Part shown: one piece after another, positions 55,883 through 64,000 of the stretch
How positions within the stretch are numbered: the first letter of the stretch is position 1
How the letters are laid out: every line of letters starts with the position of its first letter
Source: Chitinophaga pinensis
GTDB lineage: Bacteria > Bacteroidota > Bacteroidia > B-17B0 > Aurantibacillaceae
DNA: 64,000 nucleotides
Assembly: GCA_945860225.1 (NCBI GenBank)
Contig: CAMAPT010000003.1
Span: 87,613-151,612, forward strand
Direction of reading: 5' to 3'
The notes under the pieces: model-generated
The model's database searches: none
Seen by the model: only the letters and a program-made list of their open reading frames with translations
Told to the model about the DNA's origin: nothing
Translations under genes and position numbers: made by a program

Positions 55883-58800
55883 ATGGAAACTAACCCATAT
55901 CAATCCAAACATAAAATTCGTATTGTTACTGCTGCCGCTTTATTTGATGGGCATGATGCTGCTATTAATATTATGCGTCGTATTATTCAATCAAGTGGAG
56001 CAGAAGTTATTCATTTAGGTCACGATAGGAGTGCGCAAGAGGTTGTAAACTGCGCTATTCAAGAAGACGCGAATGCCATTGCCGTAACCAGCTATCAAGG
56101 TGGCCACGTGGAGTATTTTAAATATATGTACGATTTATTGAAAGAGAAAGGTTGTGAACACATCAAGTTATTTGGTGGTGGAGGTGGAGTTATTCTTCCT
56201 GAAGAAATTCAAGAATTACATAACTATGGTATTGCACGTATTTATGCGCCGGATGATGGTCGCGCCATGGGATTGCAAGGAATGATTAACGATTTATTAC
56301 GCCAGTGTGATAGCCCCACCTCGTTCCTCCCCGAAGGCGAGGAGGCTGCAAAAGTGGCTATAAAGTCTATTAAAAACAAAGATTATAAAACAATAGGGCA
56401 AGTTATTTCGTTTGCAGAAAATCATAATGAACAATTTACTAAGTTGTTCAGTTCTATCATTCCCACTTTGGGGGAATCGAAGGGGACTTCTACGCCTGTT
56501 TTAGGCATTACAGGTACTGGTGGAGCTGGTAAATCTAGTTTAGTAGATGAATTAGTACGTCGTTTTTTAATTGATTTTAAAGACAAACAAATAGCTATTA
56601 TTTCTGTTGACCCATCTAAACGTAAAACAGGAGGAGCTTTATTAGGTGATCGTATTCGAATGAATGCAATCAAAAACGACCGAGTATACATGCGCTCATT
56701 AGCAACTCGTCAAAGTAATTTAGCATTAAGCAAATATGTACAAGATGCGGTTAACATCTGCAAGGCTGCTAATTTCGATTTAATCATTTTAGAAACATCT
56801 GGTATTGGACAATCTGATACAGAAATCATTGAACACTCTAACATGAGTTTGTATGTAATGACTCCAGAATACGGAGCAGCTACTCAATTAGAGAAAATCG
56901 ATATGTTAGATTTCGCTGACATCATTGCTTTAAATAAATTTGACAAACGTGGGGCTTTAGATGCCATACGTGATGTCAAAAAACAATACAAACGCAATCA
57001 TAACTTATGGGAAATTGCAGATGAAGATATTCCAGTGTTTGGCACCATAGCTTCTCAATTTAACGATCCTGGTATGAATCGTTTATACAAAGCGGTGATG
57101 AATAAAATGGTTGAGAAAACAGGGAACAATGCCTTAGCTTCTCAATTTCATATTACCGAAGAGATGAGTGAAAAAATTTACATCATTCCTCCTTCAAAAA
57201 CGCGCTACTTATCAGAGATTTCTGAGAACAACCGTAATTACGATAAAAGAGCCAATGCCCAAGCGGAGGTTGCGCAAAAACTATATGGTATTCAAAAAAC
57301 CATCGAAACGATTGCGGAATCTAAAATGGAAGATAAAGATCGTTTGGTGAAAGGTTTACAAGAAGCATTCGAAAAAACAAAATTAGATTTAGATCCTCAT
57401 CATTTATTAGTGATTGAAGGATGGGAAGCAAAAAAGAAATTATATAGCAATGAGTTTTATGAATTTAAAGTACGTGATAAAGTATTAAAAATTGCAACCC
57501 ATTACGAATCCTTATCCCATACTCAAGTTCCAAAAATTGCTTCTCCAAAATATACGTCTTGGGGAGATATTTTAAAATGGACATTACAAGAAAATTTCCC
57601 GGGAGATTTTCCATACACCGCTGGTATTTATCCTTTTAAGCGTGAGGGCGAAGATCCAACGCGTATGTTTGCCGGTGAAGGTGGACCAGAAAGAACAAAT
57701 AAACGTTTTCACTATGTCAGTAAAGGATTACCTGCAGCTCGTTTAAGTACAGCCTTTGATAGCGTTACCTTATATGGTAACGACCCTGACTATCGTCCCG
57801 ATATTTATGGTAAAATTGGTAATTCAGGAGTAAGTATTTGTTGTTTAGATGATGCGAAGAAATTATATTCTGGCTTTAATTTAGCAGACCCTAAAACATC
57901 GGTGTCTATGACTATTAATGGTCCGGCACCAACCATAGCCGCATTTTTCATGAATGCAGCTATTGATCAACAATGCGAAATATACATCAAAGCTAATGGT
58001 TTAGAAAAAGAAGTAGAAGCAAAAATTGAAGCAATCTACAAAGAAAAAGGAACGGTTCGTCCGCGTTACCAAGGACCATTACCAGAAGGCAATGATGGCT
58101 TAGGCTTAATATTATTAGGCGTTACAGGAGACCAAGTATTACCTAAAGATGTTTATGAGGAAATAAAAAACAAAACTTTATCACAAGTTCGCGGTACGGT
58201 ACAAGCTGATATTTTAAAAGAAGATCAAGCACAAAATACCTGTATTTTTAGTACAGAGTTTAGCTTACGCGTGATGGGTGATGTACAACAATACTTCATC
58301 GATCAAAAAGTACGTAACTTCTATTCGGTTTCAATTTCTGGTTACCACATTGCAGAGGCGGGAGCAAATCCTATTTCTCAATTAGCATTTACCTTAGCTA
58401 ATGGTTTTACCTTTGTAGAATATTACTTAAGTCGTGGAATGCACATTGATGATTTTGCGCCAAACTTATCATTCTTCTTTAGTAACGGTATCGATCCTGA
58501 GTATAGTGTGATTGGCCGTGTGAGTCGTCGTATTTGGGCAAAAGCCATGAAACTACGTTATGGTGGAAACGAAAGAAGTCAGATGTTAAAATACCATATT
58601 CAAACATCAGGTCGTTCGTTACATGCTCAAGAAATTGATTTTAATGATATTCGTACAACCTTACAAGCATTGTATGCCATTTACGATAACTGTAATTCAC
58701 TACACACCAATGCCTATGATGAAGCGATTACAACACCTACAGAAGAGTCTGTGCGCAGAGCCATGGCTATTCAGTTAATTATTAACCGTGAATTAGGTTT

Positions 58801-59290
58801 AGCAAAAAATGAAAATCCATTACAAGGTTCTTTCATTATTGAAGAATTAACTGATTTAGTGGAAGAAGCGGTGTTGACTGAATTTGATCGCATCTCTGAA
58901 CGTGGTGGTGTATTAGGAGCTATGGAAACGATGTATCAACGTGGACAAATACAAGAAGAAAGTTTATACTACGAAACATTAAAACATACAGGTGAATATC
59001 CCATCATTGGAGTCAATACCTTCTTATCAAGTAAAGGAAGTCCAACGGTATTACCTCGTGAGGTTATTCGCTCAACAACCGAAGAAAAAGAATACCAAAT
59101 TAACATGTTAGCTGAACTACATAAAACACATGCCGATAAACATGAAGAAATGGTGAAACGTCTTCAAATTGCTGCTATACAAAACAAAAATATTTTTGTT
59201 GAATTAATGGAAGCTGCTAAATATATGTCGCTTGGGCAAGTAACTAGATGTTTGTTTGAGGTTGGAGGACAATACAGAAGAAATATGTAA
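55883..59290 (+). CDS. icmF: Isobutyryl-CoA mutase fusion protein IcmF (B12, G-protein and mutase domains)
   Basis: An adenosylcobalamin-dependent acyl-CoA mutase fused to its own G-protein chaperone, 1135 residues. The B12-binding domain (about 10-140) has the cobalt-ligand His24 in FDGHD. The MeaB/MeaI-like GTPase (about 200-420) has P-loop [12 protein letters not shown] at 208-219 and NKFD. After a linker, the mutase TIM barrel covers about 560-1115. It carries [16 protein letters not shown] and Gln784 ([11 protein letters not shown]), the Gln marking isobutyryl/n-butyryl substrates in place of the Arg of methylmalonyl-CoA mutase. Tyr583 (GIYPFKR) stands where I recall IcmF having Phe, so substrate preference may differ. 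It is a single-gene unit. Confidence 0.92.
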   Translation: METNPYQSKHKIRIVTAAALFDGHDAAINIMRRIIQSSGAEVIHLGHDRSAQEVVNCAIQEDANAIAVTSYQGGHVEYFKYMYDLLKEKGCEHIKLFGGGGGVILPEEIQELHNYGIARIYAPDDGRAMGLQGMINDLLRQCDSPTSFLPEGEEAAKVAIKSIKNKDYKTIGQVISFAENHNEQFTKLFSSIIPTLGESKGTSTPVLGITGTGGAGKSSLVDELVRRFLIDFKDKQIAIISVDPSKRKTGGALLGDRIRMNAIKNDRVYMRSLATRQSNLALSKYVQDAVNICKAANFDLIILETSGIGQSDTEIIEHSNMSLYVMTPEYGAATQLEKIDMLDFADIIALNKFDKRGALDAIRDVKKQYKRNHNLWEIADEDIPVFGTIASQFNDPGMNRLYKAVMNKMVEKTGNNALASQFHITEEMSEKIYIIPPSKTRYLSEISENNRNYDKRANAQAEVAQKLYGIQKTIETIAESKMEDKDRLVKGLQEAFEKTKLDLDPHHLLVIEGWEAKKKLYSNEFYEFKVRDKVLKIATHYESLSHTQVPKIASPKYTSWGDILKWTLQENFPGDFPYTAGIYPFKREGEDPTRMFAGEGGPERTNKRFHYVSKGLPAARLSTAFDSVTLYGNDPDYRPDIYGKIGNSGVSICCLDDAKKLYSGFNLADPKTSVSMTINGPAPTIAAFFMNAAIDQQCEIYIKANGLEKEVEAKIEAIYKEKGTVRPRYQGPLPEGNDGLGLILLGVTGDQVLPKDVYEEIKNKTLSQVRGTVQADILKEDQAQNTCIFSTEFSLRVMGDVQQYFIDQKVRNFYSVSISGYHIAEAGANPISQLAFTLANGFTFVEYYLSRGMHIDDFAPNLSFFFSNGIDPEYSVIGRVSRRIWAKAMKLRYGGNERSQMLKYHIQTSGRSLHAQEIDFNDIRTTLQALYAIYDNCNSLHTNAYDEAITTPTEESVRRAMAIQLIINRELGLAKNENPLQGSFIIEELTDLVEEAVLTEFDRISERGGVLGAMETMYQRGQIQEESLYYETLKHTGEYPIIGVNTFLSSKGSPTVLPREVIRSTTEEKEYQINMLAELHKTHADKHEEMVKRLQIAAIQNKNIFVELMEAAKYMSLGQVTRCLFEVGGQYRRNM

Positions 59291-59437
59291 TAATTGTTAG
59301 ATAAAGATACAAAGTTAAGGTAAGCGGAACGGAACAAATATAAGAACATAACAGAAATAAGTAATTTGTCTACATTGCCATAAATTATTCTTCAAACCGA
59401 ACGTTTCATCTTATTAAATCAATACAGTTTAAAAAAT

Positions 59438-61171
59438 ATGAAGTATATATTTTTTCTAATATTTTTTTTAGGTACTATAAAGTATCAAGGACAGCCTAAT
59501 GTTTCAAATGATCCTACAGCAAAAATCAAAGCATATTTTATTTATAATTTCACCAAGCTTTTCGAGTGGAATAGCGTTAATAAGTCATCTGAATTCAGAA
59601 TAGGGTTATTAGGAGATAATAAATCGTTAAAGCTTGAATTAGAAAAAGTTGCTTTAGTGAAGAAGGTTATGAATTTACCAATAAAAATAATTCTATTTAA
59701 TTCTATTGATGAAATCACTTATACTGAAATGTTGTATGTAGATTTTGAGAAGTTTCCAAATTATAAGATAAAAAAATTAAAAAACTCATTAGTCATAACT
59801 GAAAACAATCCTGATTTAAGCAATACAATGATTGCTTTTATTACTGAAGAGTACAAGCGAGTATTTGCTATAAATGAAATTAATATTAAAAATTCTGGTT
59901 TAATAATGAATTCAGTTGTTAAGGAATTAGCTGCTCATGTAATAACTGGAATAGATAAGAAACTTGATGAGGTAAAAGCGAAAGAATGGAGAAACGTATT
60001 TGAAAAATTTGCTGATGCAATTAACAATAATTCATCAGAAATTACACTTACTAAAAAAGAAGCTGAGGAAGTTATGAATACAATGCATGATCAAACTCAA
60101 ACAATAAATGATAAAGAACAAACTTTAAAAGAACAGGAGGAAAAAATCAGCAAACAAATCGCTGTTTTAGCTCATCAACAAAAAGATATAGATCAACAAA
60201 ACAAAAAATTAATAACACAATTAGACAAAATCAACTCTCAAAACACAATTTTGTATTTAACAGGGTTTATAGTTTTAGTAATTGGAATTGCTTTATTAAT
60301 CGCATACAAAAGTGTTAAAAGCAAACAAAAAGCTAATTTATTACTTCACAATCAAAACACAGAAATTGAAAATCAAAAAAATGAAATAGTAGAAAAACAA
60401 AAAGAAATATTAGACAGTATTAATTATGCTAAACGCATTCAATATTCCTTACTGGCAAGTGATGAATTATTAAAAGCAAACTTGCCACAACATTTTTTAT
60501 TTTTTAGCCCAAAAGATATTGTGAGTGGCGATTTTTATTGGGGCTCAAAGATTGTAAGTTCAAGTGGAGCTGATAATTTTATTTTAGTAACAGCAGATAG
60601 TACTGGTCATGGAGTTCCTGGTGCTATTATGAGCATACTTAATATAAGTTGTATCAATGAATCGATCAATGCTGATAAGTTAAAACAACCAGCAGATATA
60701 TTAAATGCTACTCGTGAAAAAATTATCGAACATTTATCCAATGATGGTAGCGAAGAAGGTGGCAAAGATGGAATGGATTGTAGTGTAATAAGTTTCGACT
60801 TTAAAAACAAAAAATTAATATATGCGGCTGCTAATAATCCTATTTGGATCGTAAGAGATAAATCATTTATAGTTTTAAAAGGCGATAGAATGCCTGTTGG
60901 TAGACACACTAAAGAAAATATTCCATTCATTCAATACGAATTTGATTTACAATCAAGTGATATGATCTATACTTTAACAGATGGCTTTGCCGACCAATTT
61001 GGAGGACCAAAGGGAAAAAAATTTATGTATAAGCAATTAGAGAATTTATTAGTTTCTATTTCTAATAAATCAATGAACGAACAAAAGACAATTTTACACG
61101 AAGCATTTCACAAATGGAAAGGTGATTTAGAGCAAATAGACGATGTATGTTTAATTGGAGTGAAAATTTAG
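59438..61171 (+). CDS. YfiR-like sensor fused to a SpoIIE/PP2C-type phosphatase
   Basis: A transmembrane signalling protein of 577 residues. It has a signal peptide (about 1-18) and an N-terminal YfiR/HmsC-like (DUF4154) domain (about 28-170, opening KIKAYFIYNFTKLFEW). A coiled coil covers about 205-265, one membrane span about 268-290, and a second short coiled coil about 300-335. The C-terminal SpoIIE phosphatase domain spans about 350-577, with metal-binding residues in SGDFYWG, TADSTGHGVPGA, DGMDCSVI and LTDGFADQFGG. The sensing half should be periplasmic and the phosphatase cytosolic. The likely target is a phosphorylated anti-anti-sigma or similar protein, but none is encoded nearby. 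Confidence 0.85.
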   Translation: MKYIFFLIFFLGTIKYQGQPNVSNDPTAKIKAYFIYNFTKLFEWNSVNKSSEFRIGLLGDNKSLKLELEKVALVKKVMNLPIKIILFNSIDEITYTEMLYVDFEKFPNYKIKKLKNSLVITENNPDLSNTMIAFITEEYKRVFAINEINIKNSGLIMNSVVKELAAHVITGIDKKLDEVKAKEWRNVFEKFADAINNNSSEITLTKKEAEEVMNTMHDQTQTINDKEQTLKEQEEKISKQIAVLAHQQKDIDQQNKKLITQLDKINSQNTILYLTGFIVLVIGIALLIAYKSVKSKQKANLLLHNQNTEIENQKNEIVEKQKEILDSINYAKRIQYSLLASDELLKANLPQHFLFFSPKDIVSGDFYWGSKIVSSSGADNFILVTADSTGHGVPGAIMSILNISCINESINADKLKQPADILNATREKIIEHLSNDGSEEGGKDGMDCSVISFDFKNKKLIYAAANNPIWIVRDKSFIVLKGDRMPVGRHTKENIPFIQYEFDLQSSDMIYTLTDGFADQFGGPKGKKFMYKQLENLLVSISNKSMNEQKTILHEAFHKWKGDLEQIDDVCLIGVKI

Positions 61172-61282
61172 GAAGTTATGTTCAATAACTTCTCAAAATA
61201 ATTCAAACATCAAAAACCATAATATTTTTATACCACTTTCTATTAGTTTCCCAATAATTTAGTTAAATTAGTTTTCGAAAAC

Positions 61283-61780
61283 ATGCGATTAGAACAACAT
61301 AAAATAAAGATTATTGGAAGAAGGGAGTACATCGATTTTCCGCTACTAAATATTAAACAAGCAGAAGCGAAGATTGATACAGGCGCCTATACTTGTGCTA
61401 TTGATTGTAACCACATTGAATTAAAAACAGAAAATAATCAACAAATTTTAACATTTCGCTTATTCAATAACACCTACTATCAAGTAGAAGAATTTACACG
61501 AAAAAAAATAAAAAATTCTTTTGGCGAAATGGAAGAGCGTTATATTGTTAAAACACTTATTTCAATCGGTAAAAAAAAGATTCATATATCCATTTCTTTA
61601 AGCGATAGAGGGAATATGCGTTATCCGGTTCTTATAGGGCGTCGGTTATTGAAAGGGAAATTTATAGTAGATGTTAATTTGATTTATACAAATGGATTAA
61701 ATATTGAAATGGCAACAAAAAAATATATGTACACTAAGAATAAATATCGCACAACTAATTCGAAACTGTCAAATAAATAA
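61283..61780 (+). CDS. RimB-like protein (putative ATP-dependent zinc protease family)
   Basis: A 165-residue protein of the family annotated as ATP-dependent zinc protease (PF05618). Its retropepsin-like DTGA motif (Asp32, in KIDTGAYTCAID), the IGRREYIDFP opening and the PVLIGRRLLKGKFIVDV end are the family hallmarks. In Pseudomonas a homologue (RimB) is encoded with RimK and affects ribosomal protein S6 modification. Here it also lies 68 bases upstream of a RimK-like ligase. Actual protease activity is unproven. A stem-loop lies between it and rimK. Confidence 0.82.
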   Translation: MRLEQHKIKIIGRREYIDFPLLNIKQAEAKIDTGAYTCAIDCNHIELKTENNQQILTFRLFNNTYYQVEEFTRKKIKNSFGEMEERYIVKTLISIGKKKIHISISLSDRGNMRYPVLIGRRLLKGKFIVDVNLIYTNGLNIEMATKKYMYTKNKYRTTNSKLSNK

Positions 61781-61782
61781 AT

Positions 61783-61818
61783 TACCTTGAATAATTAATT
61801 ATACCATTAATCAAGGTA
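61783..61818 (+). other. Stem-loop between rimB-like and rimK-like genes
   Basis: TACCTTGA (61783-61790) pairs with TCAAGGTA (61811-61818). The inner TTAAT (61795-61799) pairs with ATTAA (61806-61810) across a 4-base bulge, giving about 13 bp around a 6-base loop. It starts 2 bases after the rimB-like stop. No T run follows, so it is more likely an mRNA processing or attenuation element than a simple terminator. Confidence 0.45.
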
Positions 61819-61848
61819 TATAGATATAACCCCTAAAATATTTTATCT

Positions 61849-62739
61849 ATGAAAATAGCTATACTATCTCGAAACAAAAATCTATATTCTACCAAACGTT
61901 TAATTGAAGCCGCAGAACTTCGTGGTCATGAGGTGGTGTTATTAGATCACATGAAATGTGTGTTGGTTATTGAACAAAGTAAGCCACACATTTATTACAA
62001 CGGTAAAGAAGTAACAGGCATCAATGCCGTTATTCCTCGAATTGGAGCCAGTGCCACTTTTTATGGCTCAGCAGTGGTACGACAATTCGAAATGATGAAA
62101 ATATTTACCGCAGTTGAATCTCAAGCATTGGTAAGATCTAGAGACAAATTACGTAGTTTACAAATATTAGCACGTGCCGGAATAGGAATGCCTAAAACTG
62201 CTTTTGCCAATGAACCAAAAGATATTGAATCAGTCATTTCAAGCATAGGTGGTGCTCCATGTGTCATCAAGTTGCTAGAAGGTACTCAGGGTATTGGTGT
62301 TATTTTAGCCGAAAATGATAAAGCGGCTAAATCGGTGATGGAAGCCTTTCTAAAATTAGATGCTAATATGCTTGTGCAAGAATTTATTAAGGAATCAAAA
62401 GGTGCAGATTTACGCGTATTTGTGGTTGATGGACAAATTGTAGGCGCGATGAAACGCCAAGCAAAAGAAGGAGAATTTAGAAGCAATTTACACAGAGGAG
62501 GCACTGCAACTCTAATTCAATTAAGCCCAGAAGAAAGAGCGACCGCAATTAAATCTGCTAAAAAATTAGGATTAGGTATTGCGGGTGTTGATTTATTACA
62601 AAGCGACAGAGGACCTTTAGTCATGGAAGTTAATTCTTCACCAGGATTAGAAGGTATTGAAGGAGCAACGGGTATTGATATCGCAAGTAAAATCATAGAA
62701 TATGTAGAACGCAATGAGTTTAATGCACCTGGTCAGTAA
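61849..62739 (+). CDS. rimK: RimK-family alpha-L-glutamate ligase
   Basis: An ATP-grasp ligase that adds glutamate residues to an acceptor, ribosomal protein S6 in E. coli. The 296-residue protein has an N-terminal domain ([18 protein letters not shown]) and the ATP-grasp elements [32 protein letters not shown] and the metal-binding end [18 protein letters not shown]. The length matches E. coli RimK. The stop overlaps the desuccinylase-like start by one base (TAATG), so the two are co-translated. The acceptor protein is not determined. Confidence 0.92.
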   Translation: MKIAILSRNKNLYSTKRLIEAAELRGHEVVLLDHMKCVLVIEQSKPHIYYNGKEVTGINAVIPRIGASATFYGSAVVRQFEMMKIFTAVESQALVRSRDKLRSLQILARAGIGMPKTAFANEPKDIESVISSIGGAPCVIKLLEGTQGIGVILAENDKAAKSVMEAFLKLDANMLVQEFIKESKGADLRVFVVDGQIVGAMKRQAKEGEFRSNLHRGGTATLIQLSPEERATAIKSAKKLGLGIAGVDLLQSDRGPLVMEVNSSPGLEGIEGATGIDIASKIIEYVERNEFNAPGQ

Positions 62740-63680
62740 TGGAAGATTTCATCATCAATTCACAAAGAATTAAACCGGGTGAATTCAAGCAAATTGTTTT
62801 AAATTCTTACGAACTACACACGAAAACTAAAATAGAAATTCCTGTATTTGTATTTAGAAGCCAACAAAAAGGGCCTACTTTACTATTGTCTGCCGGAATG
62901 CATGGTGAAGAAACAAACGGAATCGAAATTATAAGAAAAATTATTACGCATAAAGAAATTAAAAGTCTGAAATGTGGGAATGTCATTGCGATTCCTGTGA
63001 TTAATAGTGTATCTTTTTTATTTGGTAGCCGAGATTTACCTGACGGAAGGGATTTGAACAGATGTTTTCCCGGAAAAAAAAATGGTTCTTTTGGAAGCAG
63101 AATAGCTTATGATTTGATGAAACATATCATTCCTCTAATTGATTTTGGAGTTGATTTTCATACAGGAGGCGCTAAAATTAATAACAGCCCACAAATACGC
63201 TGTGTATTTGATTTTCATGATAATATCTCTTTAGCAGAAAAATTTGCTCCACCATTAATTATTGATAGCAATTACAGAGAAGGCACATTACGAAAAGAAG
63301 CCTCTAAAAAAAACAAACCCATCCTCGTTTATGAAGGGGGTGAAAGTATGCGTTTCGATTATCAAGCTATCAATGAAGGTGTCAATGGCTGTTTACGCTT
63401 AATGAAAAGCTACGAAATGATTAATACAGAGGTTCCAAGCAACAAAGCTGTGAAAATTAAAAAAGACACTTGGATAAGAGCAAATACTAGTGGTCTTTTT
63501 CACATGTACAAACCAAATGGTTCCTTTGTTTCTAAAGAAGATTTATTAGGTGTCATTTGTAATCCTTTCGGAAACATAGAACACCAAATCATGTCATCTG
63601 TTGATGGTTATATTGTTGGAATTAATAATCATCCTGTCATTAATCAAGGAGATGCTTTAATTCATCTTGGTTTATTATGA
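62739..63680 (+). CDS. Succinylglutamate desuccinylase/aspartoacylase family protein
   Basis: An M14-related zinc amidohydrolase, 313 residues. The zinc ligands His55 and Glu58 (SAGMHGEETNG) and His141 (VDFHTGG) are in place, together with the GRDLNRCFPG substrate loop and a candidate catalytic Glu199 (VYEGGE). Members split N-acyl amino acids such as N-succinyl-glutamate or N-acetyl-aspartate. Being fused by overlap to rimK, it could instead trim or hydrolyse glutamyl modifications, which is inference only. A beta C-terminal domain (about 230-313) is present, as in related AstE-like proteins. Confidence 0.88.
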   Translation: MEDFIINSQRIKPGEFKQIVLNSYELHTKTKIEIPVFVFRSQQKGPTLLLSAGMHGEETNGIEIIRKIITHKEIKSLKCGNVIAIPVINSVSFLFGSRDLPDGRDLNRCFPGKKNGSFGSRIAYDLMKHIIPLIDFGVDFHTGGAKINNSPQIRCVFDFHDNISLAEKFAPPLIIDSNYREGTLRKEASKKNKPILVYEGGESMRFDYQAINEGVNGCLRLMKSYEMINTEVPSNKAVKIKKDTWIRANTSGLFHMYKPNGSFVSKEDLLGVICNPFGNIEHQIMSSVDGYIVGINNHPVINQGDALIHLGLL

Positions 63681-63805
63681 AAATAGATGAACTGAGGTAG
63701 TAAAGAAGGCCAAAATACAAACAACGATTTAAAACTACACGAAAGTTCGCAATTGAAATATCATCTGCATCAAAGCAATTAATACCAATGTGAATAAATA
63801 ATTAG

Positions 63806-63825
63806 TCCAATATTTGCATATTGGA
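63806..63825. promoter_or_regulatory. Perfect inverted repeat over a promoter -33 box
   Basis: TCCAATAT (63806-63813) and ATATTGGA (63818-63825) form an 8-bp perfect inverted repeat with a 4-base centre. The -33 TTTG (63813-63816) lies inside it. This is the layout of an operator where a dimeric regulator would block polymerase. It could also be an element-end repeat. Confidence 0.5.
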
Positions 63826-63844
63826 TTTCTTTTTATTATTTTTG
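63813..63844 (+). promoter_or_regulatory. Promoter of the gene at the right edge
   Basis: TTTG (63813-63816), 20 bases, then TATTTTTG (63837-63844). This is a consensus Bacteroidota promoter. The ATG at 63864 follows after 19 bases. Confidence 0.65.
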
Positions 63845-63863
63845 GGCTAAACATTAAATCATT

Positions 63864-64000
63864 ATGTCTGCGCCAAAATCAATACAGGTAAAAGAGTCAG
63901 TTAATGAACTAAAAAAACTACTAAAAAGTACGCCTAGACTTATTTTTCCAAGAATAAAAATGCTTCTTGAAATAAAGAAACATGAGTCGATGGGAGGAGT
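63864..64000 (+). CDS. Helix-turn-helix protein, possible IS630-type transposase (N-terminal part, cut by the right edge)
   Basis: The first 45 codons of a gene that runs off the window. It starts at a clear ATG behind a consensus promoter. The visible part is helical and basic (VNELKKLLKSTPRLIFPRIK, then MLLEIKKHES). This resembles the opening of winged-helix IS630-like transposases and related helix-turn-helix proteins. No catalytic residues are within the window, and no terminal inverted repeat can be confirmed. The class is therefore a weak guess, while the reading frame itself is well supported. Confidence 0.5.
   Translation, partial: MSAPKSIQVKESVNELKKLLKSTPRLIFPRIKMLLEIKKHESMGG

Noticed and set aside
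63806..63825. Transcription terminator for the desuccinylase gene
   Set aside because: No T run follows, it is 125 bases past the stop, and it overlaps a consensus promoter.
1..64000. tRNA, rRNA or riboswitch genes
   Set aside because: I looked for cloverleaf-type arms and T-loop sequences in the intergenic gaps and saw none; a dedicated covariance search would be needed to be certain.

Overview
The window is an AT-rich chromosomal segment of a Bacteroidota bacterium, probably in or near the Flavobacteriia. Three things point there. It carries a type IX secretion system (T9SS) and gliding-type locus (PorU, PorV, GldJ, a PorP/SprF-like protein and a PorE-like protein) together with cargo bearing both type A and type B T9SS sorting domains. 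Several genes have promoters of the Bacteroidota form (TTTG, about 19-21 bases, then TAnnTTTG). It also has an IcmF fusion mutase and a Porin_10-type outer-membrane protein. I saw no rRNA, tRNA or CRISPR array.

Layout. 1-5483 is a run of plus-strand genes: kynurenine 3-monooxygenase (cut by the left edge), tryptophan 2,3-dioxygenase, then a tightly overlapping trio (small chorismate mutase, U32-family protein, small ferredoxin), then a fatty-acid desaturase overlapping QueD. 5703-11717 is one giant secreted protein built of Ig-like modules arranged in a higher-order repeat. 11775-20695 holds two LolD/MacB-type ABC ATPases, FtsK, MtaB, a PorE-like OmpA protein and an endonuclease/exonuclease/phosphatase-fold membrane protein. 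20692-25949 (minus) holds a Porin_10 protein, a patatin and a DPP-IV-type peptidase. 26091-34916 is mostly housekeeping: LytTR regulator, diacylglycerol-kinase family protein, RuvX, acyl-CoA dehydrogenase, HU, Fmt, a SLC13 transporter, Dtd and DsbD.

35118-46718 is the T9SS region: a type A cargo protein, MurF, GldJ, a PorP/SprF-like protein, PorU and PorV. It is followed by a GT-C-like membrane protein split by an in-frame stop, PBP1A, a type A subtilisin, a CoaD/NadD-like nucleotidyltransferase and an M16 peptidase. 55883-64000 holds IcmF, a YfiR-SpoIIE signalling fusion, a RimB-RimK-desuccinylase cassette and the start of a probable transposase-type helix-turn-helix gene.

How the genes relate. 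The T9SS proteins would export and anchor the three CTD-bearing proteins found here. The chorismate mutase, U32 and ferredoxin trio looks like a self-contained prephenate-dependent RNA hydroxylation unit, which is the most interesting biochemical hypothesis in the window. The RimB/RimK/desuccinylase cassette looks like a protein glutamylation writer with a candidate eraser. Other points worth a second look are the nonsense-split membrane protein, the tandem 963-bp repeats in the giant adhesin, an active-site Phe-to-Tyr change in IcmF, and several promoters placed so close to the ATG that transcripts should be leaderless.
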